From Pelomonas caseinilytica (GTDB lineage Bacteria; Pseudomonadota; Gammaproteobacteria; Burkholderiales; Burkholderiaceae_C), in assembly GCF_021353235.1 (NCBI RefSeq), contig NZ_JAJTWT010000002.1, positions 310,001 to 374,000 on the forward strand: 64,000 nucleotides of DNA, in the 5' to 3' direction. Position 1 is the stretch's first letter. The number at the start of each line of letters is the position of its first letter. Below are positions 61,116 through 64,000 of this stretch, piece after piece. Position numbers and translations under genes: made by a program. The notes under the pieces were generated by a model. That model had not been told where the DNA came from. It ran no database searches and saw nothing but the letters and a program-made list of their open reading frames with translations.

Positions 61116-62392
61116 AGTTCGGTCCCCGTCTGCAGGGTTTCGAGCGCGCCCACGCAGCGGCGCCAGGTGCTGTCCGGCTCCTGGAGCTGGAAGCCGTAGA
61201 AGAACTCGTTGGCCGCGTGATGCTCGCGCACCGGCCGAACCCGCATCCGCGACGACTCCTCCGCGCCGAGCTCGACGATGGCGTCGCCCGGCTGGCCGAG
61301 CGGGATGGGCGACTGCGAGCTGACCTGGAAGCCGGTCAGCGAGATCTCGATCACCGTGACGGCATAGGAGTGGACCTGACCTTCGGACTCGAAGCGGATC
61401 TCCGCCGGGCAGCGCAGCGAGAACCGCTGGTGTCGCCGCATGACGGGCGCCACCTGGGCCTTCTCGCTGAGCAGGGGCAGCACGGAGCGGTATTCGGGCT
61501 GGTCGTAGATGGACCACAGCAGTGCCCGGCGGCGGTCGTCCAGCGAGTCGAAGACCTGGCAGCGCTCGTTGAAGAAGTAGTTCAGCGTCGCCGGCGTGAG
61601 GACGGGATCGTTGGTGGTGTAGTAGCGGCGCCGCGGCAGCTTGATGTTGGGCAGGCGGCGGGAGACGAAGTAGTCGTAGAGGTTCTTGCGCGGGCGCTTG
61701 TCCCCGTAGACACGGCGGAAGATCTCGGGCGCGCGCTGGAGGTCCAGCGTCGCGCCGACGGCCGGCGCGCCGTTGGCGAAGTCGTAGCGGTCGACGACGT
61801 TCTCCTGCAGCCGCTCGAAGAAGAGCAGCGATTCGTAGAGCTCGATCTTGTCGGGGTTGACGGCGATGACGAGATGGCGCGTGTCGAAGTACTGGGTGCA
61901 GTACTCGTACATGAACTTCATCAGCGGGAACAGGATGGCTCCGCCCGTCGCCCGGAAGTCCGGATGCACGGCCAGCGCCGAGATCTCGGCGATGTGGCCG
62001 GGCTGCGCCCGCAGCTCGCTGATGTCGAACACCGACTGCAGCGGAAAGCCGAAGACGCCGTCGCGGATCATGGACATGGTGCCGACGACCCGTCCGTCGT
62101 ACTTGGCGCACAGCGTCGTCGTCGTGGGCAGGGCGTGGTAGATGGTCACGCGCAGGCCCGAGGGCGCGGGCTTCATGAAGCCGCTGGCGACGTAGGCGTC
62201 ATGCAGGATGCGGAAGCAGTCCTCCAGCTCCTCGCGGGTGTCGGCCACCTTGAGCTCCAGCCGCGAGTCCGGCGCCGGGTCGCAATCGATCATGGCGCGG
62301 TAGATCGCGTGCCGCAGGTCGCGCGGCAGGCGAGCGAAGGCGTTCCGCAGGAACTGGCGGAATCGCTTCTTGGCGCTTGATTTGCGGATCAT
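61112..62392 (-). CDS. FeeM-like N-acyl amino acid synthase fused to a PilZ domain
   Basis: 426 residues. N-terminal acyl-HSL-synthase-like GNAT of the FeeM type (about 40-250): RILHDAYVASGFMKP, VGTMSMIRDGVFGFPLQSVF, EISALAVHPDFRATGGAILFPLMKF. C-terminal PilZ domain with RRHQR (319-323, R-x3-R) and EISLTG (349-354; D/NxSxxG form with Glu in the first place). It may join a fatty acyl group to an amino acid, with control by c-di-GMP. Next to an exosortase locus, matching the acyltransferase type seen with PEP-CTERM systems. Confidence 0.85.
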   Translation of the reverse strand: MIRKSSAKKRFRQFLRNAFARLPRDLRHAIYRAMIDCDPAPDSRLELKVADTREELEDCFRILHDAYVASGFMKPAPSGLRVTIYHALPTTTTLCAKYDGRVVGTMSMIRDGVFGFPLQSVFDISELRAQPGHIAEISALAVHPDFRATGGAILFPLMKFMYEYCTQYFDTRHLVIAVNPDKIELYESLLFFERLQENVVDRYDFANGAPAVGATLDLQRAPEIFRRVYGDKRPRKNLYDYFVSRRLPNIKLPRRRYYTTNDPVLTPATLNYFFNERCQVFDSLDDRRRALLWSIYDQPEYRSVLPLLSEKAQVAPVMRRHQRFSLRCPAEIRFESEGQVHSYAVTVIEISLTGFQVSSQSPIPLGQPGDAIVELGAEESSRMRVRPVREHHAANEFFYGFQLQEPDSTWRRCVGALETLQTGTEL

Positions 62393-62411
62393 CTGCCGCC
62401 CCTGGCCATCC

Positions 62412-64000
62412 TCACAACGATTGCAACAGCCGCTGCACGTCGGCCTGTCCGGAGAACTTCTTGCCCATGGCCGCCAGCGTCTTCAACTGTTCGCGAGCGG
62501 CGTCCTTGTTGCCGGCCTGGATCTGGTACTCGGCCATGTGGAGCCGATGTTCGGGCTCGTTGGGGTCCAAGGCAAGCAGTTGCGTCTGGGTCGCCACAGC
62601 CTTGTCCGCCTGCTTGTTGGCGGCATAGGCGCGCGCGAGCGTATCCAGGAAACTCGGCACGTTGGGCGAAAGCTTGAGGGCACGCTGCGCCAGGTCGATG
62701 GCTTCGGGCTTGCCCTGCAGCTGATAGACCCAGGCAAGGTTGTTGAGCAGCACCGGCAGGTCGGGCGCGCCCTTGAGGGCGTCGGTGTAGCGCTGCGCGG
62801 CTTCGTCGAGGTCCTTGCGGGCCAGCGCGTTGTCACCCAGGAAGAGCTGCATCTTCAATTCGTGGGGATGCGCGGCCAGCCATTCGCTCTCGAACTTGGC
62901 GGCGTCGCGGGCACGCCCGCCGCCCTGGTAGGCGCTGTACAGGCGCACCGCGACGTCGCCGTCAGGGCGCAGTGAGAGCGCCTTGGCATAGGCCGTCGCG
63001 GCGCCGTTCCAGTTCTTCTGCAGGGCCAGCAGGTTGCCCTCGAGGATCCAGCTCTGCGGCGTGCCCGGCTCGAGCTTGCGGACCTCGTTGACCTCGGCAC
63101 GCGCCTCGTCGAAGCGACCGGCGCCGGCCAGCATGCCCACCAGCATCGCGTGGGCCGGCACGTATTCGGGACGCACGGCGGTCGCGCGCTTGAGGCTGGC
63201 GATGGCGCTGGGTGCGTCCTTGACGGCGATGTAGAGGCCCGCGAGCTTCATGTGCGGCAGCGGCGAGCGCGGCTGCAGGGTGGCCGCCTTCTGGAAATTC
63301 TGCTTGGCCTGGTTGAGGTCGCCGGCGCCCTGCTGCGCCTGGCCGAGCAGGTCGTAGAAGCGCGGATCGTCGGGAAACTGCGCGGCGCCGTCCGTCGCCA
63401 CGTTGAGGGCGGCCTTGTAGTCGCGCCCCGCGAGGTGGAAGTCGGCCAGCGCCAGGCGCGGCAGCGCATCGTTGGGATGCAGCTTGATGGCCTCCTCCAC
63501 CGCCTTGCGCTCGTCCTCGCGGCTCAGGCCCATCTGGCGCTTGAGGCCGATCACGGCGAGGCGGGCCTGGGCGCTGCCCGGGTCGACCTTGAGCAGCTTC
63601 TCCAGCCGGGCCAGGCCGTCCGCGGGTTTCTTGTCCTTCACGTCCAGCTCGGCCAGGGCCTGGGCGGCCGGCAGATGGCTGGGCCGGCGCTGCAAGGCGG
63701 CCTCCAGGGCGGCGCGCGCCTGGGCGGTGTCGCCGCGGGCGAGAGCCAACTGGGCCCGCAGCATGGGCGCCTCGACACCCTTGGGCAGCTTCTTGTCTAG
63801 GGCGTCGATGGCCTGCTGGGCGCGTGCCAGGTCGCCCCGGCGCAGATAGACCGAGATGAGCTCCATGTCGGCGCGCGGCTCGCGGTCCTGGGCCGCGATG
63901 CGCGCCAGTTCCTCGACACCCTGCTCCTCGCGGCCCAGCTCCAGCCGCGCAACGGCGAGGGCCGTGCGGCCGCGGTAGTCCTTGGGGTCGGCGGCCACCG
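62412..64000 (-). CDS. prsT: TPR-repeat protein, PrsT-like (5' part outside window)
   Basis: About 529 residues visible; the frame is open to the window edge, so the start and N-terminus are missing. About 14 tetratricopeptide repeats of 34 residues (for example the ARLEKLLKVDPGSAQARLAV and AKQNFQKAATLQPRSPLP units). It fits the PEP-CTERM system TPR lipoprotein PrsT (TIGR02917 as I recall). Usually a lipoprotein of the system, but the lipobox is not visible here. The 19-bp gap to the FeeM-PilZ gene suggests co-transcription. Confidence 0.9.
   Translation of the reverse strand, partial: VAADPKDYRGRTALAVARLELGREEQGVEELARIAAQDREPRADMELISVYLRRGDLARAQQAIDALDKKLPKGVEAPMLRAQLALARGDTAQARAALEAALQRRPSHLPAAQALAELDVKDKKPADGLARLEKLLKVDPGSAQARLAVIGLKRQMGLSREDERKAVEEAIKLHPNDALPRLALADFHLAGRDYKAALNVATDGAAQFPDDPRFYDLLGQAQQGAGDLNQAKQNFQKAATLQPRSPLPHMKLAGLYIAVKDAPSAIASLKRATAVRPEYVPAHAMLVGMLAGAGRFDEARAEVNEVRKLEPGTPQSWILEGNLLALQKNWNGAATAYAKALSLRPDGDVAVRLYSAYQGGGRARDAAKFESEWLAAHPHELKMQLFLGDNALARKDLDEAAQRYTDALKGAPDLPVLLNNLAWVYQLQGKPEAIDLAQRALKLSPNVPSFLDTLARAYAANKQADKAVATQTQLLALDPNEPEHRLHMAEYQIQAGNKDAAREQLKTLAAMGKKFSGQADVQRLLQSL

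Overview
The window is very GC-rich (around 70 %) bacterial chromosome with dense coding and many 4-bp ATGA/GTGA gene overlaps. The gene families (exosortase A/PEP-CTERM exopolysaccharide genes, AmtB, CorA, and the Aat plus Bpt N-end-rule pair) suggest a betaproteobacterium, most likely Burkholderiales of the Roseateles/Rubrivivax/Leptothrix type. That assignment is inferred from gene content and codon use, not from a marker gene. No rRNA, tRNA, CRISPR array, transposase or integrase was seen.

Layout. (1) 1-6182: the end of a TonB-dependent receptor, then a convergent four-gene cluster on the minus strand: a ThDP (acetolactate-synthase-like) enzyme, two short citrate-synthase-fold proteins and a cytochrome P450. 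All four are joined by 4-bp overlaps. I do not recognise this pathway. (2) 6452-12018: housekeeping genes: a small secreted protein, CorA, riboflavin synthase, AmtB behind a sigma-54-like promoter, an ArsC/Spx-family protein, Aat and Bpt. (3) 12029-18602: an exosortase-A-associated small-molecule module (PLP decarboxylase and AMP-forming ligase on minus; acyl carrier protein, two alpha/beta hydrolases, a secreted TPR protein and a glycosyltransferase on plus). (4) 18692-31115: surface-glycan genes: a glycosyltransferase, GMC oxidoreductase and epimerase on minus; two glycosyltransferases, a flippase, a WbsX/GH99-like protein, a tandem GNAT protein and an asparagine-synthase-like protein on plus. 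(5) 31131-55718: a long minus-strand exosortase A/exopolysaccharide run. It starts with the export lipoprotein, chain-length protein, BY-kinase, outer-membrane barrel and ATPase, continues through deacetylase, FemAB, glycosyltransferases and the XrtA-EpsI fusion, and ends with nucleotide-sugar genes, an amidotransferase and an O-antigen-ligase-like protein. (6) 55889-64000: a VAO-type flavoprotein, one PEP-CTERM protein behind a sigma-54-like promoter and a strong terminator, a methyltransferase, a membrane protein, a Tat-exported trypsin-like protease, a FeeM-like acyltransferase fused to PilZ, and the 3' part of the PrsT-like TPR gene.

How the genes fit together (inference). UDP-GlcNAc 6-dehydrogenase, Gfo/Idh oxidase, DegT aminotransferase and hexapeptide acetyltransferase together match the WbpA/B/E/D route to UDP-2,3-diacetamido-2,3-dideoxyglucuronate. 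A GDP-mannose-dehydrogenase-like enzyme may add a second uronate. Glycosyltransferases build the repeat unit, the flippase moves it, the chain-length protein/BY-kinase/OPX lipoprotein/barrel export the polymer, and XrtA processes PEP-CTERM proteins. The sigma-54-like promoter on the PEP-CTERM gene agrees with the known PrsK/PrsR/RpoN association of these systems. A priming glycosyltransferase and the prsK/prsR genes are not in the window and may lie beyond position 64000.

The less explained parts are the ThDP/citrate-synthase/P450 cluster, a pair of ~113-bp hairpin-forming intergenic repeats inside the exopolysaccharide run, the Tyr-Gly tail of the kinase, the tandem GNAT protein, the asparagine synthase homologue without its glutaminase cysteine, and the FeeM-PilZ fusion.
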